Assembly: GCA_963833885.1 (NCBI GenBank)
Contig: CAWHZU010000008.1
Location: forward strand, 1-64,000
DNA length: 64,000 nucleotides
Source: JASHPR01 sp963833885
GTDB taxonomy: Bacteria; Actinomycetota; Actinomycetes; Streptosporangiales; Streptosporangiaceae
Direction: 5' to 3'
Under the pieces are notes generated by a model. The model was not told where the DNA came from. It saw only the letters and a list, made by a program, of their open reading frames with translations, and did not search any database. The translations under genes and the position numbers were made by a program. This document shows, in pieces, positions 33,260-40,903 of this stretch. Positions within the stretch are counted from its first letter, which is position 1. Every line of letters begins with the position of its first letter.

Positions 33260-34747
33260 ATGAATGGCTCAATCGGCGACGAGCAGATGGGCTCCGGGGA
33301 TGAAAGGCGCGCCCGGCAGGGCGCGGAAATCGGGGGGCGAGCAGTGATCACGCGCGCGGGCGACTTCATGGCCTGGCTTGGCGGCGGCGACCGGGAAACC
33401 CTTCAGCAGGTGCCGCAGGAACGGGCGCGGTTCGTCCAGATGGCGGGCGTGTTGCTGACAACGGCGGCCATCGCGGTCGTCTCGATGACGTTCGCGCTGC
33501 ACGACGGCGTCAAGGCGCCGCTCGTGCCGTCGGTGATCCTCGGCGTGGCATGGGGCTTCGTCATCCTCAACCTGGACCGGTTCCTGGTACTGAGCATGGG
33601 CTCCACCCGCGACCGCAAGCGCCTGGTGTTCATCACGCTGCCCCGGCTGGCGCTCGCCGTGGTTCTCGCGCTCGTCATCTCCACACCGCTCGTCTTGCGC
33701 ATATTCGCCAGCGACATCAACCAGCAGCTGTTCACGATGCAGCAGAAGGAAACACGCCAGGAAGCGTCCCTGGAGGCACGCAGCGGAGAGCAGCAGGAGG
33801 CCAACAAGGTCGAGGCCCAGATCAACACCGACCAGGGGATACTGAACGGCCATCTGCCGCAGTCGATCACCAGCCCGCAGCTGCAATCCGCGCAGAAACA
33901 AGTGAGCACGCTGCAGAAAGAGGCGGCGAGCGACTATCAGGCGGAAGTGAACGCGCGCGAAGCCTGGCAGTGCGAGCTTGACGGCCAGAACTGCCAGAGC
34001 TCGTCCGGCACGGTTGGTGACGGCCCGCGGGCGCAGGCGAAATACCAGGAGTACCAGCAGGACGTCAAGACGTACAACTCAGTCGAGAGCCAGCTCACCG
34101 CGGCTCAGGCCGCCGAGAAGAGCGCGCAGAGCAGCTTCAGCGGCGACCTGACCGGCCGTGTCCAGCAGCTCAAGACCTCGGCCCGGGCTGCGCTGCCCGG
34201 GCTGCAGCGCGAATACACCAAGCTCGAGTCGGGCCTGCAGGCCACCGCGGCGAACGGCTTCAACGTCGCCGCCAAGAACACCGGCATCCTGGCGCAGCTT
34301 CAGGCGCTGTCCGCGGCCAGCGCGGCCAACCCCAGCCTGCAGGCCGCGCGGCTGGCCGTCCTGGCGCTGTTCTTCCTCATCGAGATCCTTCCGGTCACCG
34401 TGAAGTTCCTGCTCAACATCGGCCCGCCGTCCGCCTATGAGGTCGTGGCCAGGCTCAAGGAGGACGAACTCGTCGACGCCGCGACCATGCGGCGGATCGA
34501 GACCAGGCGGATCGCCGAGTCCGAGTCGCGCACCAGGATCGGCGTCCAGTCCGACATGCAGCAGAAAGAGGAGGATCTTGGCAAGCACGCGAACACCCGC
34601 ATCGCCGGCGAGATGACCAAGATCCTCGACACGACGGTGCTGGAGTGGGGCAGGCAGGCGCGCGAGGGGCTGCCGGCGGCCAACGGCACCGGGCACCCGG
34701 ACGCGCAGATCGGCCACGGGTTCGGGCTGCCGGGCGGCACGTCGTGA
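33260..34747 (+). CDS. DUF4407 membrane protein with long coiled coil
   Basis: A 495-aa protein of the DUF4407 family. Three membrane helices lie at about residues 55-145 (for example VILGVAWGFVILNLDRFLVL and LALAVVLALVISTPLVL). A ~200-residue Gln/Ala/Glu-rich coiled coil follows, then a fourth helix (VLALFFLIEILPVTVKFLLN) and a charged C-terminal region. The signature LNLDRFLV is family-typical. Function unknown; the layout suggests a membrane-spanning stalk. The start is uncertain: ATG 33260 has no ribosome-binding site, whereas GTG 33344 has GGGGGGCGAG. The next frame starts inside its stop codon. Confidence 0.85.
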   Translation: MNGSIGDEQMGSGDERRARQGAEIGGRAVITRAGDFMAWLGGGDRETLQQVPQERARFVQMAGVLLTTAAIAVVSMTFALHDGVKAPLVPSVILGVAWGFVILNLDRFLVLSMGSTRDRKRLVFITLPRLALAVVLALVISTPLVLRIFASDINQQLFTMQQKETRQEASLEARSGEQQEANKVEAQINTDQGILNGHLPQSITSPQLQSAQKQVSTLQKEAASDYQAEVNAREAWQCELDGQNCQSSSGTVGDGPRAQAKYQEYQQDVKTYNSVESQLTAAQAAEKSAQSSFSGDLTGRVQQLKTSARAALPGLQREYTKLESGLQATAANGFNVAAKNTGILAQLQALSAASAANPSLQAARLAVLALFFLIEILPVTVKFLLNIGPPSAYEVVARLKEDELVDAATMRRIETRRIAESESRTRIGVQSDMQQKEEDLGKHANTRIAGEMTKILDTTVLEWGRQAREGLPAANGTGHPDAQIGHGFGLPGGTS

Positions 34748-35402
34748 CCGCGGTGGTACCTCGGATGACGCGCAGGATCGCGTTCTGGCTCGGCGAGGAG
34801 GGCGTTCGCGGTCGCGCGCCGTTCCCGGCGGGCGGCGGCGGCGAGGCCGACGCCCCCAGCCTGTCCGGCCTGGTGTTCCTGTTCCTGGCCGACGACCAGC
34901 GGGCGGACGGCAGCGCTGGCTGGCGCCGGGGCCGCAAGGTGCTGCGCGAGGTGGAAGCCAAGCTGGCCGCGACGCCCGGCATCACGTACCAGGTGCGGGC
35001 GCTGCCCGGCAGGGACGGCAGGGCGCTGCGCAAGCCCAGGAAGGCCGGCGGTCGCGCTGGGCGCTGCGGCGCCCGGCCGACGGCCTGGACTTTTCCCAGT
35101 CGCTGGCCAGCGTGCGGGCTGGGATCCACCGCGATGTGGCCGCGCTCCGGATGGGCGGCGCGATCGTGACCCGGCCCGCGATGGTCTGCTACGCCGTGAC
35201 CCCGCCGCTCGCCGACGCGATCACCGCCGAGGAATACAGCCGTCTGGCGAGCGAGGCGCTGCTCACCTGGGTGGTGCCGGAGGGCTCGGCGGCGCTGATG
35301 CCCCCGGCGTTCACGGCCAGCGGCGCGCAGGTCCTGACCGACCACTACGCGGTCGGCGACGAGGCCGCCCACCTGGTACGCGGCGGCACCCGCGGCTGCT
35401 AG
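34744..35402 (+). pseudogene. frameshifted partner gene of the DUF4407 protein (possible vWA-like fold)
   Basis: GTG at 34744 overlaps the DUF4407 stop. The first ~100 codons (SGLVFLFLADDQRADG, LREVEAKLAATPGITYQV) read in one frame, to about 35050. The continuation RWALRRPADGLDFSQSLASV and then VTRPAMVCYAVTPPLADAI lies in another frame that runs to 35402. Joined, they give a ~220-residue protein whose alternating hydrophobic strands could be a von Willebrand A-like fold without a clear MIDAS motif. The shift sits in the run GGCGGTCGCGCTGGG near 35048-35060. Either a recent inactivation or a base-call error. Confidence 0.65.
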
Positions 35403-35441
35403 CCACGGGCGCCACCAGCGCCTGCCCCGCGCCGTCGCCCG

Positions 35442-36332
35442 TCACCCGGAGGGCGAGGGCGACGGCGCGGGGCGCCCGGCGCCGTAGGCGTGCGACCGGG
35501 TGGGGCCGACAAACAGCAGCACCTGCTGCGGCGCCCAGGGGACGGCGTCGTAGACATACCAGGTCCCTGGTACCTGACGCGCCGTCAGGGCCCGGCCGTC
35601 GTCACGGTAGGTCGCGACCGTGACGTGCCTCCTGGCAAGCATCGCCAGCACCGTGGACACGCGCTTACCGACATAGTTCAGGCCGTGCATCACCTCGCCG
35701 GGAGCGCTCGCGCTGGTCGTTGACTCGTACTGTTCCCCGGGCCGGGCCGCGCGGCCGAACACAAGGCTGGCCTGGCCGCGGAAGCCGACCGGAACCCTGA
35801 GCCCGACCGGGCACTCGCTGCCACCGCCGCCGGTCCAGCACCGGCCCTTCGCGGTGATCGTCGTGATCGAGTTTCCGTCCGGGCCCGAGGTGCTGATCTC
35901 CACGACGGTGCCGACCAGGGACGGCGACGCCGGAACCAGCGACAGCGTGATGTCCAGACCGTGCGCCTTGAATTCGGCGTTGTAGCTGGCCTCGTCGGCG
36001 AGCGGGTCGCGCACGATGACGTCGATATAGCGGCCCACCCGGGTGAAGGCCAGGGCGTGCGCGTCGGGCCGGAGCCGCACGGTGCCGCCAGTACCGCCCG
36101 GTTCCCCGGTATGGGTGACGACCGCGGCGGCGATGAGCGCGGCGGCGGCCGCCGCGGCCGGGATCCCGGCCAGCCACCACCACCGCCGCCGCGGGCGCGG
36201 CGCCCGGTTCGCTGTGGCCGGCCCGGCCGGGGTCATGGTGATCTGCCCCGCCAGGTCGGCCAGCGCGGTGTCGCTGACCAGCCGGGCGGCGTCAGCATCT
36301 GAAATCGGTGCGATGCGTTGAATCTGGTTCAC
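35442..36332 (-). CDS. membrane-anchored partner of the ECF sigma factor
   Basis: A 296-aa protein starting with GTG that overlaps the upstream sigma stop by 4 bp (GTGA). About 50 N-terminal cytoplasmic residues, then one membrane helix (WWWLAGIPAAAAAAALIAAAV), then a ~210-residue outer domain with two Cys (GRCWTGGGGSECP) likely to form a disulfide. This is the layout of actinobacterial ECF-associated anti-sigma or CU044_5270-like proteins, although there is no zinc-finger motif in the N-terminus. The outer domain includes PASTA-like features (GKRVSTVLAMLARRHV). Confidence 0.8.
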   Translation of the reverse strand: MNQIQRIAPISDADAARLVSDTALADLAGQITMTPAGPATANRAPRPRRRWWWLAGIPAAAAAAALIAAAVVTHTGEPGGTGGTVRLRPDAHALAFTRVGRYIDVIVRDPLADEASYNAEFKAHGLDITLSLVPASPSLVGTVVEISTSGPDGNSITTITAKGRCWTGGGGSECPVGLRVPVGFRGQASLVFGRAARPGEQYESTTSASAPGEVMHGLNYVGKRVSTVLAMLARRHVTVATYRDDGRALTARQVPGTWYVYDAVPWAPQQVLLFVGPTRSHAYGAGRPAPSPSPSG

Positions 36333-36895
36333 GCTGATTCTCCTCTCGGGACGCTGACCGGTTCGGGCGGCGAGGTGACCTGGTGGCGGGCGTACGCGTC
36401 GGCAAGCCGGCGCCTGGCGCGGTGCAGCCTGATCCGCACGGCGTTCCGCGAGCAGCCGAGGGCGGCGGCGGCCTGGCCCCGGTCCAGGCCCTCCCAGCCG
36501 ACCAGGGCCAGCACCTCCCGGTCCGCCTCGGCCAGGCTGCGGAACGCGGCGGCGAACTCGGCCAGCTCGCCGGTGTATTGCGCCGGCCGGTAGCCGGCCG
36601 AGAGCTCGGCCCGGAGCCGGTCGGCGAGCACCGCCCGCCGCCGCTCGCCACGGCGGTAGTTGGCGAGCACCCGCCTGGCCACGCCGTACAGCCACAGCCG
36701 GGCCTCATCGCCGGGCGGCACCGCGTCGAGGCGCCGCCATGCGGTGAGGAAGGTCTCGGCGATCACGTCCGCCGCGTCGTCCGGGTTGTCGGTGCGGCGC
36801 AGCACGTAGCCCAGGATGGGGCCGCAGTTCGCGGCGTACAGCTCCTCGAAGCGGTGCCGCCGCTCATCCGGCCCGCCGGGTTGCGGGTATCTCAA
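36329..36895 (-). CDS. ECF RNA polymerase sigma factor
   Basis: A sigma-70 family regulator with region 2 (FEELYAANCGPILGYVLRRT, DVIAETFLTAWRRL, ARLWLYGVARRVLANYRR) and region 4 (REVLALVGWEGLDRGQAAAA, CSRNAVRIRLHRARRRL). The frame is open from ATG 36922, but the TTG at 36895 has AAGGGAG at the right distance and removes nine residues with no conserved role, so I chose it (188 aa). The membrane protein at 35442-36332 is translationally coupled to it and is the probable anti-sigma or signal receptor. Targets unknown. Confidence 0.9.
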   Translation of the reverse strand: MRYPQPGGPDERRHRFEELYAANCGPILGYVLRRTDNPDDAADVIAETFLTAWRRLDAVPPGDEARLWLYGVARRVLANYRRGERRRAVLADRLRAELSAGYRPAQYTGELAEFAAAFRSLAEADREVLALVGWEGLDRGQAAAALGCSRNAVRIRLHRARRRLADAYARHQVTSPPEPVSVPRGESA

Positions 36896-36972
36896 GGTTG
36901 CTCCCTTCGACACCCGCCACATGTCCGCAGCACGCCGAGCATTTCAGGACGCGCGGCTGCTAACCGGCCCGG

Positions 36973-38412
36973 CTAATCGCCCAGCTCGGCCCGGCGGCGG
37001 GTAACGAACTCCTCGAGTTCCTGCTTGATCGCCCCGTCGAGCGGCGGCTGCTGGTACTCATCCAGCGTCTTGGCGCAGATCTCCGAGGCGCGCGCGGTGG
37101 CGTCCTTGCCGCCCTGCTTCAGCCAGCGCTCGTAGTTCGCCGTCGACGACAGCAGCGGCCGGTAGAAGCACTCCCGGAACCGTTCCATCGTGTGCGCGGC
37201 GCCGAGGAAGTGCCCGCCGTGCCCGACCTCCTCGTGCGCGCCGAACGCCAGCGACGCCTCGTCGATCTCCAGCGGCGTGAACTCGACCCGCAGCATCCGC
37301 AGCAGCTCGATGTCCACGATGAACTTCTCGTAGCAGGAGACCAGGCCGCCCTCGAGCCAGCCCGCCGCGTGCATCACAAAGTTGGTGCCGGCCAGGAACG
37401 TGGGCAGCAGCGTCATCAGCGACTCGTACGCCGCCTGCGCGTCACAGGTCTGGCTGGCGTTCAGCCCGCCGCCGGTCCGGAACGGCAGCCCGAAGTGCCG
37501 GGCAAGCTGCCCGGTGCACAGCAGTCCGATCCCGGACTCGGGGGTCCCGAACGACGGCGACCCGGACTGCATGTCGATGTTGGAGAGGAACGAGCCGAAG
37601 ATCACCGGGCAGCCCGGCCTGATCAGCTGGGCCAGCGCGATGCCGGACAGCGCCTCGGCGAGCTGCTGCACCAGCGCGGCCGGGATCGTCACCGGCGACA
37701 TGGCGCCCATCAGCAGGAACGGCGTGAGCACCACGGGCTGGTTCGCCGCGCAGTACTCGAACTGGGCGTCCAGCATCCGGTCGTCCCAGCGCAGCGGGGA
37801 GTTGCAGTTGATCAGCGAGATCGTGGCCGGAGTGGCCTCGATCGCCTCGCGCCCGCCGAACAGGATCTCGCTCATCCTGATCGTGTCGGCGGCGTTCGGG
37901 CCGGACACCACGTTGCCCATGTAGATCTTGTCGGTGAGCGTCTGCAGCGCGTAGACCATGTCCAGGTGCCGGGAGTCGAGCGGCGCGTCGTTCGGCTCGC
38001 AGATCACGCCGCCGGCTGAGTCCAGCTGCGGAAAAGACTGGGACAGCATGCACAGCCGGCGGAAGTCCTCCAGCGTGGCGTCCCGCCGCACGTCGCCCTC
38101 GCGGACGAACGGCGACCCGTAGACCGCGCTGAACACCATCTCGTTCCCGCCGATGTGCACGCTGTTCGCCGGGTTGCGCGCCTGGACGTCGAACTCCCGC
38201 GGCGCCTTGGCCACCTGCTCGAGCACGAACTCCGGGTCGAGGAAGACCACCTCGCCGTCCACCTTCTGGCCCGCCTTGCGGAACAGCTCCACGGCCTCCG
38301 GCTTGGCGAACTGCACCCCGATCTCGGAGACGATGCGCCGCCACCCGGCGTCAAGGACGCCCACGGCGTCCGGAGAGAGGATCTCGTAGCGCGGCATGCG
38401 GTTGCGGAACAT
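36973..38412 (-). CDS. mttB: MttB-superfamily trimethylamine/quaternary-amine methyltransferase (non-pyrrolysine)
   Basis: Transfers a methyl group from a tertiary or quaternary amine to a corrinoid protein. The 479-aa protein aligns over its length with the MttB/MtgB superfamily (start MFRNRMPRYEILSPDAV; GGLNASQTCDAQAAYESL; EEVGHGGHFLGAAHTMERFR). The frame has no in-frame TAG, so it is the pyrrolysine-free kind, whose known members act on glycine betaine, proline betaine, carnitine or gamma-butyrobetaine. The substrate here cannot be fixed by eye. It is divergent from an IclR gene followed by the corrinoid protein and reactivase genes. ATG at 38412 has AGAGG upstream. Confidence 0.93.
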   Translation of the reverse strand: MFRNRMPRYEILSPDAVGVLDAGWRRIVSEIGVQFAKPEAVELFRKAGQKVDGEVVFLDPEFVLEQVAKAPREFDVQARNPANSVHIGGNEMVFSAVYGSPFVREGDVRRDATLEDFRRLCMLSQSFPQLDSAGGVICEPNDAPLDSRHLDMVYALQTLTDKIYMGNVVSGPNAADTIRMSEILFGGREAIEATPATISLINCNSPLRWDDRMLDAQFEYCAANQPVVLTPFLLMGAMSPVTIPAALVQQLAEALSGIALAQLIRPGCPVIFGSFLSNIDMQSGSPSFGTPESGIGLLCTGQLARHFGLPFRTGGGLNASQTCDAQAAYESLMTLLPTFLAGTNFVMHAAGWLEGGLVSCYEKFIVDIELLRMLRVEFTPLEIDEASLAFGAHEEVGHGGHFLGAAHTMERFRECFYRPLLSSTANYERWLKQGGKDATARASEICAKTLDEYQQPPLDGAIKQELEEFVTRRRAELGD

Positions 38413-38426
38413 GACCACCTCTCTAT

Positions 38427-38474
38427 TGCGGAGCTTGCTCCGCAGCGGGGGGTTGAAAGGGGGGTCGTCCCCCC
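38427..38474 (-). promoter_or_regulatory. two hairpins in the mttB leader
   Basis: Reading toward mttB: GGGGGG/CCCCCC arms (38459-38464, 38469-38474) with a 4-nt TCGT loop, then TGCGGAGC/GCTCCGCA arms (38427-38434, 38437-38444). The second ends 14 nt before the ATG, next to the ribosome-binding site. They could tune translation or stability of the mRNA. I found no recognisable cobalamin-riboswitch core here. Confidence 0.45.
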
Positions 38475-38496
38475 TAGGGCTAACGCTGTCCGGCGC

Positions 38497-38525
38497 TTGA
38501 CCCTGTACAAAGCCCAACTTAGGAT
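38497..38525 (+). promoter_or_regulatory. sigma-70-type promoter of the IclR-corrinoid operon
   Basis: TTGACC (38497-38502) and TAGGAT (38520-38525) are separated by 17 bp, the ideal spacing. The expected start is near 38532, giving a leader of about 45 nt before the TTG start codon and the AGGAGG ribosome-binding site. Confidence 0.65.
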
Positions 38526-38540
38526 CACATCGTAGAACAG

Positions 38541-38559
38541 AGTTCCGTAACATGGAACT
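38541..38559. promoter_or_regulatory. IclR-type operator
   Basis: AGTTCC-GTAACAT-GGAACT: perfect 6-bp arms with a 7-bp centre, extending to GTTCCGT/ATGGAAC with one mismatch. The form matches IclR-family sites. It lies just downstream of the predicted start point of the iclR operon and upstream of divergent mttB, so a bound IclR protein could block its own operon and affect mttB together. Confidence 0.6.
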
Positions 38560-38577
38560 AACCCAGGAGGAACCCCT

Positions 38578-39360
38578 TTGACCAGCCCGAACGGTACGCA
38601 GGCGGTCGATCGGGCGGCGCAACTGCTGATCGAGGTCGTGCACTGTCCAGGCCCGGTCACGTTCACGGAGCTGACCTCGGCCTCCGGCCTGGCCAAGAGC
38701 ACGACATCGCGGCTGCTGATGGCGCTCGAGCGCAACGGGCTCGTGCAGCGGGACAGCAGGGGCGGGTTCCGGCCCGGTGAGGTGTTCGTCTCCTATGCCT
38801 GGCGCAGCGGCGCCGAGGCCGGGCTGATCCCGGTGGCGCAGCCGTTTCTCGACCGGCTCGGCGATGCCACCGGCGAGACCATCAACCTCGGCGTGGCCAG
38901 CCGCGGGCTGGTGGAGCAGATCGCGCAGGTGGACAGCACCTACATGATCGGCGGGACGAACTGGGTCGGCCTGTCGGTGCCGCTGCACTGCTCGGCGCTC
39001 GGCAAGGTGCTGCTGGCCCACGACGCCGCGGCGCTGCCGCCCGGCCGCCTGGCCCGCCGCACCGGGCACACGATCACCGGCCGCGACGCGCTGGCAGCCG
39101 ACCTCACCGAGGTGCGCCGCCGCGGCTACGCGGTGACCAATGAGGAGCTGGAGCCCGGCCTGGTCGCCGTGGCCGCTCCGGTCTACCGCGACGGGGCGAC
39201 CGTCGTCGCCGCGCTGTCGGTGTCCGGCCCGGCGAGCCGCCTGCCCAAGACCAGGATCCCCCAGATCGCCGCACGGTGCATGACCGAGGCCAACGCCCTG
39301 TCCGCCGTGCTCGGCTACCACCCGGCCCGACGTCAGCAGCAGAAGGAAGGTGCCGCGTGA
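38578..39360 (+). CDS. IclR family regulator of the corrinoid methyltransferase module
   Basis: A 260-aa regulator: winged HTH at about residues 10-70 (FTELTSASGLAKSTTSRLLM, ERNGLVQRD) and the IclR effector domain (INLGVASRGLVEQIAQVDST, PLHCSALGKVLLA, GYAVTNEELEPGLVAVAAPV). It starts with TTG behind AGGAGGAA, and its stop overlaps the corrinoid-protein gene (GTGA), so it is co-expressed with what it controls. The effector may be the methylated amine or its product. A second IclR protein with a similar effector domain is at 59.2 kb. Confidence 0.93.
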   Translation: MTSPNGTQAVDRAAQLLIEVVHCPGPVTFTELTSASGLAKSTTSRLLMALERNGLVQRDSRGGFRPGEVFVSYAWRSGAEAGLIPVAQPFLDRLGDATGETINLGVASRGLVEQIAQVDSTYMIGGTNWVGLSVPLHCSALGKVLLAHDAAALPPGRLARRTGHTITGRDALAADLTEVRRRGYAVTNEELEPGLVAVAAPVYRDGATVVAALSVSGPASRLPKTRIPQIAARCMTEANALSAVLGYHPARRQQQKEGAA

Positions 39361-40022
39361 CCCGAGACGAGCTCCTGAAGCAGCTCTACGACTTCACCTT
39401 GGTCGGCAACGGACCCGAGGTGCTCAGCCTGACCCACCAGGGCCTCGACATGGGGCTCGGCCCCGAGGAACTGCTGTACGAGGCGCTGATCCCGTCGCTC
39501 GAGGAGGTCGGCGCGCGGTTCGAACGCGGGGACTTCTTCGTGCCGGAGATGCTGATCGCGGGCAAGGCGATGGCGGGCGCGCTGGTGATCCTGCGGCCGC
39601 TGCTGGCCGAGACCGGCGCCCAGACGATCGGCAAGATCGTCATGGGCACGGTCAAGGGCGACGTGCATGACATCGGCAAGAACCTCGTCAACATCATGTT
39701 CGAGGGCGCGGGCTTCGAGGTGATCGACCTGGGCGTGCAGGTCGCGCCGGAGAAGTTCATCGACGCGATCAGGGAGCACCAGCCCGACATCGTCGGCTTC
39801 TCCGCGTTCCTGACCACGACCATGCCGATGTTCAAGGCCAACATCAACGCGCTGCAGAAGGCCGGCATGCGCGACCAGGTGATCGTGATGGTCGGCGGCG
39901 CGCCGGTGACCCAGGAGTACGCGGACGTGGTGGGCGCCGACGGCTACGCCTCGGACGCCTCGGCTGCCGTGGTCAAAGCCAAGGAACTGCTGCGCCATCG
40001 CCGTGCGATGGCGCCCGCTTAG
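39357..40022 (+). CDS. corrinoid (B12-binding) protein of the methyltransferase system
   Basis: The methyl carrier between MttB and the THF methyltransferase. The 221-aa protein has the helical cap (residues ~1-85, with ALIPSLEEVGARFERGDFFV) and the Rossmann B12 domain with GDVHDIGKN, in which His104 is the lower axial cobalt ligand, followed by the SAFLTTTMPM and VGGAPV loops. Size and layout match MtbC/MttC/MtgC. Start GTG at 39357 inside the IclR stop; the longer open frame from 39276 is IclR overlap. Requires the reactivase at 40900 to reset Co(II). Confidence 0.95.
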   Translation: MTRDELLKQLYDFTLVGNGPEVLSLTHQGLDMGLGPEELLYEALIPSLEEVGARFERGDFFVPEMLIAGKAMAGALVILRPLLAETGAQTIGKIVMGTVKGDVHDIGKNLVNIMFEGAGFEVIDLGVQVAPEKFIDAIREHQPDIVGFSAFLTTTMPMFKANINALQKAGMRDQVIVMVGGAPVTQEYADVVGADGYASDASAAVVKAKELLRHRRAMAPA

Positions 40023-40033
40023 AGGGAGCTCGG

Positions 40034-40903
40034 ATGGAGACGGTCCTGCGCTCGGCCAGCCGGGAACTGAGGATCGGCGGGGAGAACCCGTTCTGCATCG
40101 TGGGCGAGCGGATCAATCCCACCGGGCGCAAGATTTTCCAGGAGCAGCTGCGTAACAACGACCTGTCCAGGATCGAGATCGACGTCACCCAGCAGGTCGC
40201 GGGCGGCGCGATGATGCTCGACGTCAACATGGGCGCGCCGCTCGCCGACGAGACCGAGTTGATGGTCGCGGCGGTGAAGCTGATCCAGAGCGTCTGCGAC
40301 CTGCCGCTCTGCCTGGATTCATCGATCATCGAGGTGCTGGAGGCCGGGCTGACCGCTTACCAGGGCAAGGCCCTGGTCAACTCCGTGACCGCGGAGGACG
40401 AGCGGCTCGACGCGATCCTTCCGCTCGTGCGCGAGCACGGCGCGGCCGTAATCGCGCTGCCGAACGACGAGGAGGAGATCCCGGAGGACCCGCGGCGCAG
40501 GCTGGAACTCGTGCGCAAGATCGTGGGCGTGGCCACCGGCAAGTACGGCATCCCGCTCGAGGACATCGTGATCGACCCGCTGGCCATGCCGGTCGGCGCG
40601 GACACTTCGCTGGTGCTCAGCACGCTGGAGACGATCCGGCTGGTCCGCGACGAGTTCGGGCTGAACATGACGCTCGGCGCCTCCAACGTCTCGTTCGGGA
40701 TGCCCGACCGCGCCTCGATCGGCTCCGCGTTCCTGCCGATGGCCATCCTCAGCGGGCTGACCAGCGCGATCATGGATGCCCGCTCGCCGCAGCTGGTCCG
40801 CGCGGTCAAGGCCACCGACCTGCTCACGAACAGGGACGCGTGGGGCGCGAACTGGATCGCCGCGCACCGCGCCGCCCAGGCACAGGCCCAGGCGGCCACG
40901 TGA
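40034..40903 (+). CDS. methyltetrahydrofolate:corrinoid methyltransferase (MtgA/AcsE-type)
   Basis: Moves the methyl from methyl-corrinoid to THF (or the reverse). The 289-aa pterin-binding barrel contains CIVGERINPTGRKIF, MLDVNMGAP, LCLDSS, VNSVTAE and TLGASNVSFGMPDR, the standard motifs of MeTr and MtgA. In glycine-betaine users such as Desulfitobacterium, MtgA takes the methyl from the MtgB/MtgC pair to THF, and the same division of labour is expected here. GAGGGAGC precedes the ATG. The stop overlaps the reactivase start (GTGA). Confidence 0.94.
   Translation: METVLRSASRELRIGGENPFCIVGERINPTGRKIFQEQLRNNDLSRIEIDVTQQVAGGAMMLDVNMGAPLADETELMVAAVKLIQSVCDLPLCLDSSIIEVLEAGLTAYQGKALVNSVTAEDERLDAILPLVREHGAAVIALPNDEEEIPEDPRRRLELVRKIVGVATGKYGIPLEDIVIDPLAMPVGADTSLVLSTLETIRLVRDEFGLNMTLGASNVSFGMPDRASIGSAFLPMAILSGLTSAIMDARSPQLVRAVKATDLLTNRDAWGANWIAAHRAAQAQAQAAT

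Noticed and set aside
37192..38019. 275-codon + strand open frame inside the mttB region
   Set aside because: Shadow of the conserved MttB coding sequence; composition is Arg/Gly/Val-rich with no motif.
36973..38412. Pyrrolysine use in the MttB protein
   Set aside because: No in-frame TAG occurs, and no pyl genes are seen in the window.
38413..38577. Cobalamin or SAM riboswitch in the mttB/iclR gap
   Set aside because: I saw hairpins and a protein operator but no recognisable B12-box or SAM-riboswitch core. A covariance-model search would decide.
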